A stretch of 57,612 nucleotides of DNA from Ruminococcus sp. UBA3665 (lineage in GTDB: Bacteria; Bacillota; Clostridia; Oscillospirales; Ruminococcaceae), in assembly GCA_002373165.1 (NCBI GenBank), contig DFJS01000012.1, positions 6,926 to 64,537 on the forward strand, given 5' to 3'. A program made the translations under genes and the position numbers. Below the pieces are notes generated by a model. It saw only the letters and a program-made list of their open reading frames with translations, ran no database searches and was not told the DNA's origin. How positions within the stretch are numbered: position 1 is the first letter of the stretch; each line of letters opens with the position of its first letter. Of the stretch, positions 14,002 to 22,458 are shown one piece after another.

Positions 14002-15024
14002 TCACGCTTCTTTCTTGAGAGCTTTACGGAGCAGACTGACAGATAATGAAACTTCTTTTCCGTCGCAGTTCACGATTAATGCATCAGCATCCCAGCGGAC
14101 AAAATCGATATCATCAATTTTTTCCCATTCTGGGTCGAGCAGTTCATGAATGCGTATTAAATGCGGATTATAATGCAAAGGATTCCGGAAATCGCCGACG
14201 AATATTTCTGACGGGGCGGCCCAGTAACAGCCGCCGTATGCAATCAGATCAGAATTTTTGTCGTAATAGATTTCTGTGATAATAAATGATTCTCCGTGCG
14301 AAGAACGGACATCATGAGTATATCCTTCAGGAACGTAGTGATAGACCTGACCGCTGTCGGGGTCGAGATAGCTGATGCCGTACAATCCCACATGAAACGC
14401 GAGATATCGCCGGCCATTGCTGTGCAGTACCAGCGGATTCCGCAAGCTGACCTGATCGTCATCATTCAGAAAAGAATAGATTTCCCTGCCGTTTTTCAGA
14501 ACCTGATATTTTCCAAAATTGTTTGCTGCAATCAGTCTGCCCTTGTCGTCATACTTCTGATAACAATATTCTTTGTGCAGGATAATTAAATCATCGGCGA
14601 CAGAAATCTGTTCTTCGTCCTGATAGAATTCATCCGTGAGGTAGCACAGCATATCAGAAAAATCGATTTCATCATAGATATTTCTGTAAGACATTCCCAT
14701 GTAGCGATACAGTTCACAATGCAGATTTGTGCACTGAAATATAATAGCATGAAATTCTTCTGCCAGAATACACAGTTTTACATCATAGCCCTGCTGACAT
14801 GGCATAACCTCGAACGACAAAATAGCAGCATCCGTCACATCAGGAAGATGATTGAAAATATCAGGCACTTTCTCGAACTGAAAATAAATACAGAATGCGG
14901 CAAGGCCGGTAGCATCTGACTCCTCTTCGGGGAATACTCCCTGGAAGCAGTATGCATTCAGCCTTGTCACAATGCCGTCATGATAGCAGTGCTGCGTAAT
15001 ATCGCACATATCAAACTGATTCAT
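14002..15024 (-). CDS. Hypothetical protein, 340 aa
   Basis: I do not recognise the family. It is a soluble protein without signal peptide or membrane segment. The middle and end have a beta-rich, WD- or Kelch-like rhythm (GRRYLAFHVGLYGISYLDPDSGQVYHYV, SDLIAYGGCYWAAPSEIFVGDF, IDDIDFVRWDADALIVNCDG), which suggests a propeller-type fold, but no repeat signature is certain. It lies 18 nt after metK and 4 nt before nfi, so it is probably read with both. Confidence 0.65.
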   Translation of the reverse strand: MNQFDMCDITQHCYHDGIVTRLNAYCFQGVFPEEESDATGLAAFCIYFQFEKVPDIFNHLPDVTDAAILSFEVMPCQQGYDVKLCILAEEFHAIIFQCTNLHCELYRYMGMSYRNIYDEIDFSDMLCYLTDEFYQDEEQISVADDLIILHKEYCYQKYDDKGRLIAANNFGKYQVLKNGREIYSFLNDDDQVSLRNPLVLHSNGRRYLAFHVGLYGISYLDPDSGQVYHYVPEGYTHDVRSSHGESFIITEIYYDKNSDLIAYGGCYWAAPSEIFVGDFRNPLHYNPHLIRIHELLDPEWEKIDDIDFVRWDADALIVNCDGKEVSLSVSLLRKALKKEA

Positions 15025-15042
15025 ATTTATAATATTTATAAT

Positions 15043-16200
15043 TTATTTCACAGCATCCAGCAGAGCCTGAATCTTATCTGTTTTCTCCCATGCAACGTTG
15101 AGGTTTTCTCTGCCGAAATGGCCGTAAGCAGCTACTTTTCTGTACTGCGGCTTTCTGAGGTCGAGCATTTTGATAATACCATCCGGAGTGAGATCAAAAA
15201 TCTGAGAAACGGCCTGTTCCAGTTTATCTTCTTCCACTTTGGCTGTACCGAAAGTATCAACACGGATAGAAACGGGTTTTGCCACGCCGATGGCATAAGC
15301 AAGCTGAATTTCGCACTTGTCAGCGAGTCCGGCAGCAACGATGTTTTTCGCGATATATCTTGCCGCATAGGCCGCGCTTCTGTCGACTTTTGTCGGGTCT
15401 TTGCCGGAGAATGCGCCGCCGCCGTGACGGGCATAGCCGCCGTAAGTATCGACAATAATTTTCCGTCCGGTCAGACCGCTGTCACCCTGAGGGCCTCCGA
15501 CAACAAAGCGGCCTGTCGGATTAATAAAGATTTTAGTATTTTCGTCAATGAGTTCTGCCGGAATGACAGCATCAATCACCAGTTCTTTAATATCCTCACG
15601 AATCTGCTGTGTAGTCACATCGGGAGCGTGCTGAGTAGAAACGACAACAGCATCCACGCGGACGGGCTTTTGATTTTCATCATATTCCACAGTGACCTGT
15701 GTTTTTCCGTCGGGTCTGAGATAGCGGAGCGTGCCGTTTTTGCGGATTTCAGTCAGTTTAATTGCGAGCTTATGGGCAAGAGAAATCGGCATCGGCATCA
15801 GTTCGGGGGTTTCATTGCAGGCAAAACCGAACATCAGGCCCTGATCTCCGGCACCTGTTTCCTGAGTATCATAAGATTCATTCACACCCATAGCAATATC
15901 GGGGGATTGTTCGTCCATTGCAATCATGACATTGCAGGTATGTCCGTCAAAGCCGAATTTTGCTCTGTCATAGCCGATATCCACAACAACCTGACGGGCG
16001 ATTTTAGCAATATCGATTTTAGCCTTAGTTGAAATTTCGCCCATGCACATGACAAGGCCTGTTGTGGTAACAGTTTCGCAGGCAACGCGTCCGAAGGGGT
16101 CCCGTGCGAGAATCGCATCCAGAACAGCATCAGAAATCTGGTCGCAGATTTTATCCGGATGACCTTCTGTTACGGATTCGGAAGTAAAAACTCTTTTCAT
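15043..16200 (-). CDS. metK: S-adenosylmethionine synthetase
   Basis: 385 residues. It forms SAM from methionine and ATP in the cytoplasm. Signatures: FTSESVTEGHPDKICDQISDAVLDA at the N-terminus, GAGDQGLMFGFACNETPELMP in the centre and GGGAFSGKDPTKVDRSAAYAARY with the phosphate-binding loop. The length is slightly short of typical bacterial MetK (about 390-400) but all catalytic segments are present. Expression is controlled by the SAM-I riboswitch and its terminator directly upstream. Confidence 0.98.
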   Translation of the reverse strand: MKRVFTSESVTEGHPDKICDQISDAVLDAILARDPFGRVACETVTTTGLVMCMGEISTKAKIDIAKIARQVVVDIGYDRAKFGFDGHTCNVMIAMDEQSPDIAMGVNESYDTQETGAGDQGLMFGFACNETPELMPMPISLAHKLAIKLTEIRKNGTLRYLRPDGKTQVTVEYDENQKPVRVDAVVVSTQHAPDVTTQQIREDIKELVIDAVIPAELIDENTKIFINPTGRFVVGGPQGDSGLTGRKIIVDTYGGYARHGGGAFSGKDPTKVDRSAAYAARYIAKNIVAAGLADKCEIQLAYAIGVAKPVSIRVDTFGTAKVEEDKLEQAVSQIFDLTPDGIIKMLDLRKPQYRKVAAYGHFGRENLNVAWEKTDKIQALLDAVK

Positions 16201-16260
16201 AATAAACAGCCTCCTGATTTAGATAAAAAATTTCAAAAAGCGACACAAAAGAGGCAGAAC

Positions 16261-16296
16261 AAAAAAACAGCATTCAGTTTTTTAACCGAATGCTGT
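16261..16296 (-). terminator. Riboswitch-controlled terminator of metK
   Basis: On the minus strand ACAGCATTC pairs with GAATGCTGT over GGTTAAAAAACT and seven T follow. It is the expression platform of the S-box and stops transcription when SAM is bound. Confidence 0.9.
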
Positions 16297-16313
16297 GGAT
16301 TGTACTTAATAAT

Positions 16314-16413
16314 TCCTCATCTCTCGGTAAAACCGCAGGATTTAGCACCATCGGCAAAAATGCCAGGTTGCCGGGCTTCGCAGGACCTGTTTCCTCAGCC
16401 GCTCTTGATAAGG
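16314..16413 (-). promoter_or_regulatory. SAM-I (S-box) riboswitch
   Basis: Conserved S-box segments in order on the minus strand: CTTATCAAGAGC, GCTGAGG(GA-rich kink-turn), GCGAAGCCCGGCAACC, TGCTAAATCC and GAGAGATGAGG, closing helix P1. In this class SAM binding favours the downstream terminator, so metK is expressed when SAM is low. Confidence 0.97.
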
Positions 16414-16447
16414 TTCAGTTGCATAAGAGATTTATGCCGCTGTTTTT

Positions 16448-16476
16448 ATTATACTATAAAATAAATCATTTGTCAA
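16448..16476 (-). promoter_or_regulatory. Promoter of the metK transcript
   Basis: Minus strand TTGACA, 17 bp, TATAAT: perfect consensus in both boxes, about 30 nt before the S-box. Confidence 0.9.
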
Positions 16477-16497
16477 GTACTTGTAATACAAGATAAC

Positions 16498-17170
16498 AAA
16501 AAAAATTAATTTTTGCCTGATTCAGTATCTGGTACAACACATCTGCACAGGTTTTTATTCGCCTTACATGGACAGCTTCTCAATGTATTCGGTCACCGGG
16601 AAAATAAGTCTGAACAGACGGGAGCGACCCGCTGCTTCTTACCCTGTGCAAGCACCGAACCCGGACGGGACTTATACCCGCAGCACCGCCACGGCATTCA
16701 GAAAATAAAATCATAAATTCGTAGGTTATCAGCCCATAGTTTAGATTGTACCTTATGGCAGTACACTTCCTTCAACTGCTGTGCGAATTTCTCCGCACAG
16801 TATCGGCACCCCCTCTTGGCTGGACGTCCTTGCGGACTACCTGTGGCGGCTCATGTTTCCACACATGGTCTTACAGGCTTCTTCCTCCCCGCGGAGGCGG
16901 TCTATTGCGAGGGGCAGTCGGTCAGAATACCTTACATCTGCATACACCTCATGCGCTGCGCCTTCTCTGTTGACAGGCAATGATAGCTCTGTCTCCTGAA
17001 AAATCGTGTTGCCACATTATTTCAATCTCAAAGCCGCCTTGCGAACGTATCCGTAGGCCTGACGACTCAGCGGTTCCGGCGCACCCGTGCAGAGCAGCCG
17101 GCTCTCATTTTAACACACGGTTGTGCAGACATGCTGTACCAGATACTGAATATTTATTTTTCAAGCTTAG
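16498..17170 (-). ncRNA. Large structured RNA of about 670 nt, class unknown (ROOL/OLE/GOLLD-like architecture)
   Basis: A gene-free block with its own perfect promoter on the minus strand. Its ends pair in a long terminal helix: 17122-17151 with 16520-16549, 17 bp plus 8 bp separated by a small internal loop. An oligo-T tract follows (16498-16505). Within are many compact hairpins, for example GTCC-GCAA-GGAC (16826-16837) and CTGTGCG/CGCACAG (16779-16800). GC content exceeds that of its flanks. No frame has a start site. The size and closed ends resemble the large ornate RNAs ROOL, OLE and GOLLD, but I cannot place it in any of them by sequence. RNase P RNA and tmRNA are excluded by lack of their core motifs. 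Confidence 0.75.
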
Positions 17171-17176
17171 GTAATT

Positions 17177-17205
17177 ATTATAGCATACTCTCAAAGATTT
17201 GTCAA
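17177..17205 (-). promoter_or_regulatory. Promoter of the large structured RNA
   Basis: Minus strand TTGACA, 17 bp, TATAAT with an extended TATGC. One of the strongest promoters in the window and with no coding gene behind it. Confidence 0.9.
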
Positions 17206-17224
17206 TAGTTTTTTAGAATAAAAA

Positions 17225-18481
17225 TTAATCTTCCAGAATTTTCATAGGAATATTACGGTAAAGGAACTTTCCTGTAAACGACTGTATCAGGTCATGGTAT
17301 TCTTGGGGAGAAACATCGCCGCCTGTGCTGAGAAGTTCATAAATCACAGAACCTTCCTGTACACGTTTATGAAGATCCCGGAACTGATTTTTAAGATAGA
17401 AATATTTTCTGTCAATTCGTTCCTGATAATGATTTTCATCAGGGGCGGGCTGTTCAATAGCAAGGAATAATTTTCTGCCATAGCAGAATTTTTGCAGTCT
17501 CTGCAAAGCCCGGCTGCCGATGCCTTTATTTCTCAGATCCGGCCGGATGGCGAAATAAAAAATATAGGACAAATGCTCAAAATTCACAAGATAGAAAAAT
17601 CCGGCGAACTGTTTTCCGGCATAAATTGTCAGAAAATCCACATCGGCAAAATATTGTTTTGCAAACAGCAGCGGAAACGGAGCTTTTTCATTATCCGGAA
17701 AAGAGAGTTCATAAAGAGCTTTGATTTCAGCAATCTCAGAAATTTTTGTCCTGACAAGCCGGACAGGAATTTCTTTCCGGAAATGGTACAGCGGCGCAAG
17801 CTGAATTTTTGTTCCCTGAATTTGTTTCAGAATTTCGCGTTCGTCATCCAGATGCATCAGAAAAACATGAATTCCCTGTTCGGTAAGCTGCTGCAAAACG
17901 GGAAGATAATCCGGCAGATACAAATGCACAGTTTTATCCAAAACAGAAGCTTCTGTATAAAGAAAATCGCCTGGCCGGAGATACGGCAGAAACGGCTCCA
18001 GAATTTTAGTATCCCCTGTATAGACAATTGTTCTGCCGTTGAGGTACAGACAGTAGCCGAAACATTTTCCTTTCAGCAGATCGGCATGATCTGTCGGCAC
18101 AGCCTGCCGGAACCAGGATTCGCCGATCTGATCTGCCGTAATCAGAGAATAAGCAGTTTTGTCACAGCCTTCAATTCTCAGCAGCATTGTCAGGTCTTTT
18201 TTGACTCTGTCCGAGGGCGCGGCGACGGTCAAAGAAATATTTCTGTTTTTATTCAGCACAAACTGCGTAAAATGAATCATCGACCCGATTCCCCCTGCAT
18301 GATCGCCGTGGGTATGGGTAACAAGAATAAAAATCCGTTGAATCTGATTAAAATCCAGATATCTGTATTTCTGAAAAGCCGACATGGGGCAGTCCAGCAG
18401 AATCAATGTATTTTTGTCTATAAAAAAAGCAGAATTATGCGATTCCGCAAAAGCGGAACCTCTTCCGGCGAATAAAAGCAT
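17225..18481 (-). CDS. MBL-fold hydrolase fused to a GNAT acetyltransferase
   Basis: 418 residues in two domains. Residues 1-240 are a metallo-beta-lactamase fold with the metal motif THTHGDHAGG near residue 55, a later VPTDHAD, YTGDT and the terminal histidine in FLMHLDD, as in RNase Z-like and phosphodiesterase members. Residues 245-370 are a GNAT domain: VRTKISEIAEIKALYELSF at the start and FAIRPDLRNKGIGSRAL, the acetyl-CoA binding motif. The C-terminal 40 residues resemble other GNAT ends. Substrates of both halves are unknown. It ends the long minus-strand gene series that begins with fhs. Confidence 0.82.
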   Translation of the reverse strand: MLLFAGRGSAFAESHNSAFFIDKNTLILLDCPMSAFQKYRYLDFNQIQRIFILVTHTHGDHAGGIGSMIHFTQFVLNKNRNISLTVAAPSDRVKKDLTMLLRIEGCDKTAYSLITADQIGESWFRQAVPTDHADLLKGKCFGYCLYLNGRTIVYTGDTKILEPFLPYLRPGDFLYTEASVLDKTVHLYLPDYLPVLQQLTEQGIHVFLMHLDDEREILKQIQGTKIQLAPLYHFRKEIPVRLVRTKISEIAEIKALYELSFPDNEKAPFPLLFAKQYFADVDFLTIYAGKQFAGFFYLVNFEHLSYIFYFAIRPDLRNKGIGSRALQRLQKFCYGRKLFLAIEQPAPDENHYQERIDRKYFYLKNQFRDLHKRVQEGSVIYELLSTGGDVSPQEYHDLIQSFTGKFLYRNIPMKILED

Positions 18482-18490
18482 AGTATCACC

Positions 18491-18793
18491 TTAATTTCTT
18501 TTTGCTAGTTTGGTAAAAAGTTCTTCCATAGCTTCTTCCGTGCCCCAGGCGCGGAGGGTGTCGTCTGCATCCACAATTCTGACAACGCCTGTTGTCATAT
18601 GCTGTTGAATTTTCCAGCCGTCGCCTCCGCCGATTGTATTCCAGAATTTTTTATCCAGCGGCGATACTTTTACCGGAAAAGCGGGGAATCTGATTGTTTT
18701 TTTGCATTCTTTTGCGACTTTTTCAAGTTCTCCGGCATGACCAAGTGCGGCCCCCAGCACAGCAGCAGCAGCTTTTATAATAATACCGACCAT
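18491..18793 (-). CDS. Small hypothetical protein, 100 aa
   Basis: Family not recognised. The start is an Ala/Gly-rich hydrophobic helix (MVGIIIKAAAAVLGAALGHAGELEKVAKE), then a short beta-containing domain (KKFWNTIGGGDGWKIQQHMTTGVVRIVDADDTLRAWGTEEAMEELFTKLAKRN). It has no cleavable signal. It lies 9 nt before the MBL-GNAT gene and probably shares its transcript. Confidence 0.65.
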   Translation of the reverse strand: MVGIIIKAAAAVLGAALGHAGELEKVAKECKKTIRFPAFPVKVSPLDKKFWNTIGGGDGWKIQQHMTTGVVRIVDADDTLRAWGTEEAMEELFTKLAKRN

Positions 18794-18833
18794 ACTATCA
18801 CAAACTCCTTTTTAAACTTTCAGCCTGATATTC

Positions 18834-19520
18834 TCACACATGCAAATCTGTTTCATCATAGATCACAAGCCAGTAATCTGACATAGTACCTGTTTCGTAA
18901 GAGAGTCTTTTCCTGCCTGTTCCGGCTTGCTCCGGAAATTTTTCAGATTTCTGATATGTTTCTATCCTGTGATTTCCGGAAAGCTGAATTTTCAGGGCAT
19001 GTTCCTGCAAGCTGATCTCCTGAATTTCCAGTCCGGATAAGAAATTTTTCAAATTCCGGCTGGTTTTCTCATATTCTTCATGCATACCATTGCCCCAGAC
19101 AATCCACGGATGATAGATTTCTATAAATTGGGGATGACATTCTATAATTTTATCATCAAGAAGAATATGTTCTCCGGACGACCAGATACAATAAACCAGC
19201 CGTCTGATGCCGAAACTGCCTTTTAATTTCAGGCCGAAGAAACCGGCTCCGCCCATGCCGTAAGACCCAAGATACAGCGTATAATCCAGAATTTCACTAT
19301 GAATTAAATTTTCCGCACTGAATTCTGAAATTGTCATAGGCCTGCCCAGCATGATGACTTCCGCAGGATTGGGTTTATATCGAAAAATCGGATATTTCCG
19401 GATTTTCTGAAATCCGCGCTCTTCCCATAATTTCTGATCTGTTTTTTTGATAATTATAAAATTTTCCTTGACAAGCCCCATATTCAGATTCAGGTACGGA
19501 TGTTTCCGGAATAACTGCAT
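18834..19520 (-). CDS. Hypothetical protein, 228 aa
   Basis: Family not recognised. A soluble, beta-rich protein without signal peptide: MGLVKENFIIIKKTDQKLWEERGF, a GGAGFFGLKLKGSFGIRRLVYCIWSSGEHILLDD centre and a C-terminal YWLVIYDETDLHV. Its start overlaps the last base of upp, so translation is probably coupled with upp. Confidence 0.65.
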   Translation of the reverse strand: MQLFRKHPYLNLNMGLVKENFIIIKKTDQKLWEERGFQKIRKYPIFRYKPNPAEVIMLGRPMTISEFSAENLIHSEILDYTLYLGSYGMGGAGFFGLKLKGSFGIRRLVYCIWSSGEHILLDDKIIECHPQFIEIYHPWIVWGNGMHEEYEKTSRNLKNFLSGLEIQEISLQEHALKIQLSGNHRIETYQKSEKFPEQAGTGRKRLSYETGTMSDYWLVIYDETDLHV

Positions 19521-20149
19521 TATTTTGTACCGAAAATTCTGTCTCCGGCATCGCCCAGACCGGGAATGATATATTTATCATCATTCAGGCCTTCATCCAT
19601 CACGCCGCAGTAGATATCCACATCAGGATGTTTCTGAATCATAGCGGCCGCGCCTTCCGGAGAGCAGAGAATGCACATAAACTTGATATTCTTGACTCCT
19701 GCTTTTTTCAGTTCGGTAATAGCCGCGCAGGCAGTTGAACCTGTTGCGAGCATCGGGTCAACGATAATAACATCCCGTTCGGCAATATCATCCGGAAGCT
19801 TGCAGTAATACTTGACAGATTCATGAGTTTCGGGGTCACGGAACATGCCGATATGGCCGATTTTAGCGGCCGGCACAAGAGAAGTCACACCGTCGATCAT
19901 GCCAAGGCCTGCACGGAGAATCGGCACAACAGCGAGTTTTCTGCCGGAAACGATTTTAGTTCTTGCCATACAGAGGGGAGTTTCCATTTCAATTTCTTTC
20001 AGCGGAAGATCTCTGGTAGCTTCGTAGCAGATCAGCATAGCAGTTTCGTTGACCAGTTCGCGGAATTCTTTAGTACCTGTATTTTTATCGCGCATAAGGG
20101 AAATCTTATGCTGAATCAGCGGATGATCAATAATGTGTAAATTAGCCAT
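19520..20149 (-). CDS. upp: Uracil phosphoribosyltransferase
   Basis: 209 residues, full length. It salvages uracil to UMP with PRPP. Signatures: HIIDHPLIQHKISLMRDKNTGTKEFRELV at the N-terminus, VPILRAGLGMIDG and the PRPP loop VIIVDPMLATGSTACAAI, with the uracil-binding C-terminus YIIPGLGDAGDRIFGTK. It lies 19 nt after rpiB. Confidence 0.98.
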   Translation of the reverse strand: MANLHIIDHPLIQHKISLMRDKNTGTKEFRELVNETAMLICYEATRDLPLKEIEMETPLCMARTKIVSGRKLAVVPILRAGLGMIDGVTSLVPAAKIGHIGMFRDPETHESVKYYCKLPDDIAERDVIIVDPMLATGSTACAAITELKKAGVKNIKFMCILCSPEGAAAMIQKHPDVDIYCGVMDEGLNDDKYIIPGLGDAGDRIFGTK

Positions 20150-20168
20150 AATAAAAGCCCTCCTGTAA

Positions 20169-20603
20169 TTAAGATTCTAAATTGGAAATTTTATCCACAC
20201 GTCTCTGATGTCTGCCGCCCTCGAATTCTGTTTCGAGGAAGATATCCACAAGTTCCAGCGCGAGTCCTGTTCCGATAACACGTTCACCCATACACAGAAC
20301 ATTGGCATCATTATGTTTTCTGGTATATCTTGTAGAGAAGCAGTCATTGCAGACGGCGGCGCGGATGCCTTTGATTTTATTCGCGGCAATACTCATGCCG
20401 ACCCCTGTACCGCAGACGAGAATACCTTTTTCGGCATTGCCGGAAGTTATCTGATTGCAGACTTTTTCGGCAATATCGGGATAATCGCAGGGTTCGCCGC
20501 TGGTTCCCAGGTCCAGATAGGGGATATTTTTTTCGTCAAGATATGTTTTAATTGCATTTTTAAGATTGACCGCGGCATGGTCACAGCCGATAGCTATCAT
20601 CAA
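20169..20603 (-). CDS. rpiB: Ribose-5-phosphate isomerase B
   Basis: 144 residues, normal for RpiB. It interconverts ribose 5-phosphate and ribulose 5-phosphate. Signatures: IAIGCDHAAVNLK at the start, DLGTSGEPCDYPDIAEKV and the active-site stretch GILVCGTGVGMSIAANKIKGIRAAV with the catalytic Cys. Two ATG codons open the frame; either may be used. With upp directly after, the pair supplies and uses pentose phosphate for nucleotides. Confidence 0.96.
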   Translation of the reverse strand: MMIAIGCDHAAVNLKNAIKTYLDEKNIPYLDLGTSGEPCDYPDIAEKVCNQITSGNAEKGILVCGTGVGMSIAANKIKGIRAAVCNDCFSTRYTRKHNDANVLCMGERVIGTGLALELVDIFLETEFEGGRHQRRVDKISNLES

Positions 20604-20622
20604 TCATCACTTATCCTTTCTG

Positions 20623-21519
20623 TTATAATTTTAATTTTTTGCCGATTTGCTTTGCATCAGCGGGAAAATTCTGATATTTATAATCTGTCAGCATCACTTG
20701 AAATTCCGGATTTCCGCCGTTCTGAGTCTTATCGATAGCATACTGAATCAGTTCGTCAATATGCTTTTTGATAATCAGTTTTCTTTCCAGAATGCCTTTC
20801 AGGACTTCCGGCTGATTTTCATCGATGGCAAGCCGGACAGCATCCCGGATATTTCGTTTCAGATACGCGCTGATTTTTTCATCAATATCAAAATAGCTGT
20901 ATGCAGCCGGAAGTTTATACTCTGCTTTCAGAGCAGAAAATGTTTCACCGGAGGGATGTTCAAAGAAGGCCATCAGTCTTTTTTCGGGAGCATTATTTTC
21001 CCAGATGCTGTACTGCTTTATTTTTGTAATTCTCTGATTTTTATGAAAATGCATCTGAACAGTATAACGCCCGCCAAATGCAAAAGAACCTATCATTCTG
21101 ACACTTTCCGGAATATCAATTTTTTTCAGCTCGGACAGAAAAAAGGCTTCATCTCCGATAGTTTCCAGACCTTCCGGAAGAGTTACTTTTTCCAATTTCC
21201 AACATTCGTGAAACAAGCGTTCTGGAAGATGTTTCAGAAACTTCGGCAGAATGACTTCTTTCAAGGCAGTGCCGTAAAAACTTTCTTCTCCGATTTCGGT
21301 AACAGAATCCGGAATATCAATTTCTTCCAGAGTATCACAGCAGCAGGCAGCATCTCCTATTTTTGTCACGGAATCCGGCAGAATAATTTTTCTGATGCGG
21401 ATGCTCCTGGAAAAAGCAAGTTTGCCGATTTCGGTCACGCCGTCCGGAACAGTGACTTCCGTCACGCCGGGTTCGTCGATATATCTGATCAGCACATGAT
21501 TCTGAATTTCAAATCCCAT
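20623..21519 (-). CDS. BspA-like leucine-rich repeat protein (paralogue 1)
   Basis: 298 residues. Residues 18-150 hold about five LRR_5 repeats of the type VTxIGxxAFxxxxxLxxIxLPDS (for example VTVPDGVTEIGKLAFS, ILPDSVTKIGDAACC, IDIPDSVTEIGEESFY). The C-terminal half is helical with an ankyrin-like rhythm and ends KYQNFPADAKQIGKKLKL. No signal peptide is visible, so it is probably cytoplasmic, unlike most BspA relatives. It is a paralogue of the next gene upstream, with the same ending. Function unknown. Confidence 0.8.
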   Translation of the reverse strand: MGFEIQNHVLIRYIDEPGVTEVTVPDGVTEIGKLAFSRSIRIRKIILPDSVTKIGDAACCCDTLEEIDIPDSVTEIGEESFYGTALKEVILPKFLKHLPERLFHECWKLEKVTLPEGLETIGDEAFFLSELKKIDIPESVRMIGSFAFGGRYTVQMHFHKNQRITKIKQYSIWENNAPEKRLMAFFEHPSGETFSALKAEYKLPAAYSYFDIDEKISAYLKRNIRDAVRLAIDENQPEVLKGILERKLIIKKHIDELIQYAIDKTQNGGNPEFQVMLTDYKYQNFPADAKQIGKKLKL

Positions 21520-21528
21520 GATATCCCC

Positions 21529-22443
21529 CTATAGTTTTAATTTTCTGGTAATCTGGCTGGTATCTGACGGAAAATGCTGATATTTATAATCCGTCAGCAT
21601 CAGCTGACATTCCGGGCTGCCGCCTTTCTGGGTATGCTGAATGGCATACTGAATCATGAAATCAATATTTTTTCTGGTAACAAATCCGGTATCAAGCAGA
21701 TCGCGGAGCAGAGTTTTATCATTCCATTGTACCGCAAGGGTGACGGCTTTCCGGATAGAGCGTTTCAGGTAAACAGAAAAATAGCCTTCCGCCTGTAAAT
21801 TCAGGTCATAATAACCGACAGCGAGGGGAATTTTATACTCCGGTTTCAGCAGAATAAATTTTTCACGGCTTGGCTGCTGAATAAAATCGGCAAGATGAGA
21901 TTCCATTGTATGGCCGCGGATAGGAACATTGATATGCAGGTGCACATCTTTGTATGTTCTGCGGATTGTCAGCAGTATATCGTTCCACCATCCGAAGCCG
22001 AGAAAAGCGATTGTTTCGACAGAATCGGGCATACTGATTTCGGCCAGTTCGGAACAGCGGTAGAATGCAGATTCACGGATTATTTTCACAGAATCCGGAA
22101 GATAGAGCGAATGCAGACCGCTGTTTTGGCAGATTCCTTTTTCCAGAACAGTCAGCCCCTCAGGGATATGCAGTTCTGTCAGCTGATGGCATTCAGCAAA
22201 CGCAGATTCTCCGATAAAAGTAACAGAATCGGGAATATTAATAATTTTCAGATTTGCACAGCGGTAAAAAGCATGACTGCCGATTTCTTTCAGTCCATCA
22301 GGGAGTATAATTTTTTCAAGAGTTTCGCAGCCGCTGAAAGCAGAATCTTTAATTTTAGTAATGTGATTAGGAACAGTAAATTCCGTTTCATCGCCTGATC
22401 CGATATACTGCCTCAGGATATTTTTATTCTGAAATAAAGTCAT
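21529..22443 (-). CDS. BspA-like leucine-rich repeat protein (paralogue 2)
   Basis: 304 residues with LRR_5 repeats from about residue 18 to 150 (FTVPNHITKIKDSAFSG, IILPDGLKEIGSHAFYR, INIPDSVTFIGESAFAE, LYLPDSVKIIRESAFYR, ISMPDSVETIAFLGF). The C-terminus MLTDYKYQHFPSDTSQITRKLKL mirrors that of paralogue 1. The two genes are 9 nt apart and arose by duplication. No signal peptide. Confidence 0.8.
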   Translation of the reverse strand: MTLFQNKNILRQYIGSGDETEFTVPNHITKIKDSAFSGCETLEKIILPDGLKEIGSHAFYRCANLKIINIPDSVTFIGESAFAECHQLTELHIPEGLTVLEKGICQNSGLHSLYLPDSVKIIRESAFYRCSELAEISMPDSVETIAFLGFGWWNDILLTIRRTYKDVHLHINVPIRGHTMESHLADFIQQPSREKFILLKPEYKIPLAVGYYDLNLQAEGYFSVYLKRSIRKAVTLAVQWNDKTLLRDLLDTGFVTRKNIDFMIQYAIQHTQKGGSPECQLMLTDYKYQHFPSDTSQITRKLKL

Positions 22444-22458
22444 AGCATCTCCTGTTAA

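Noticed and set aside
16498..17170. RNase P RNA or tmRNA
   Set aside because: No GAGGAAAGTCC / ACAGAAACC core, no tRNA-like end with TTCGA and CCA, and no tag reading frame.
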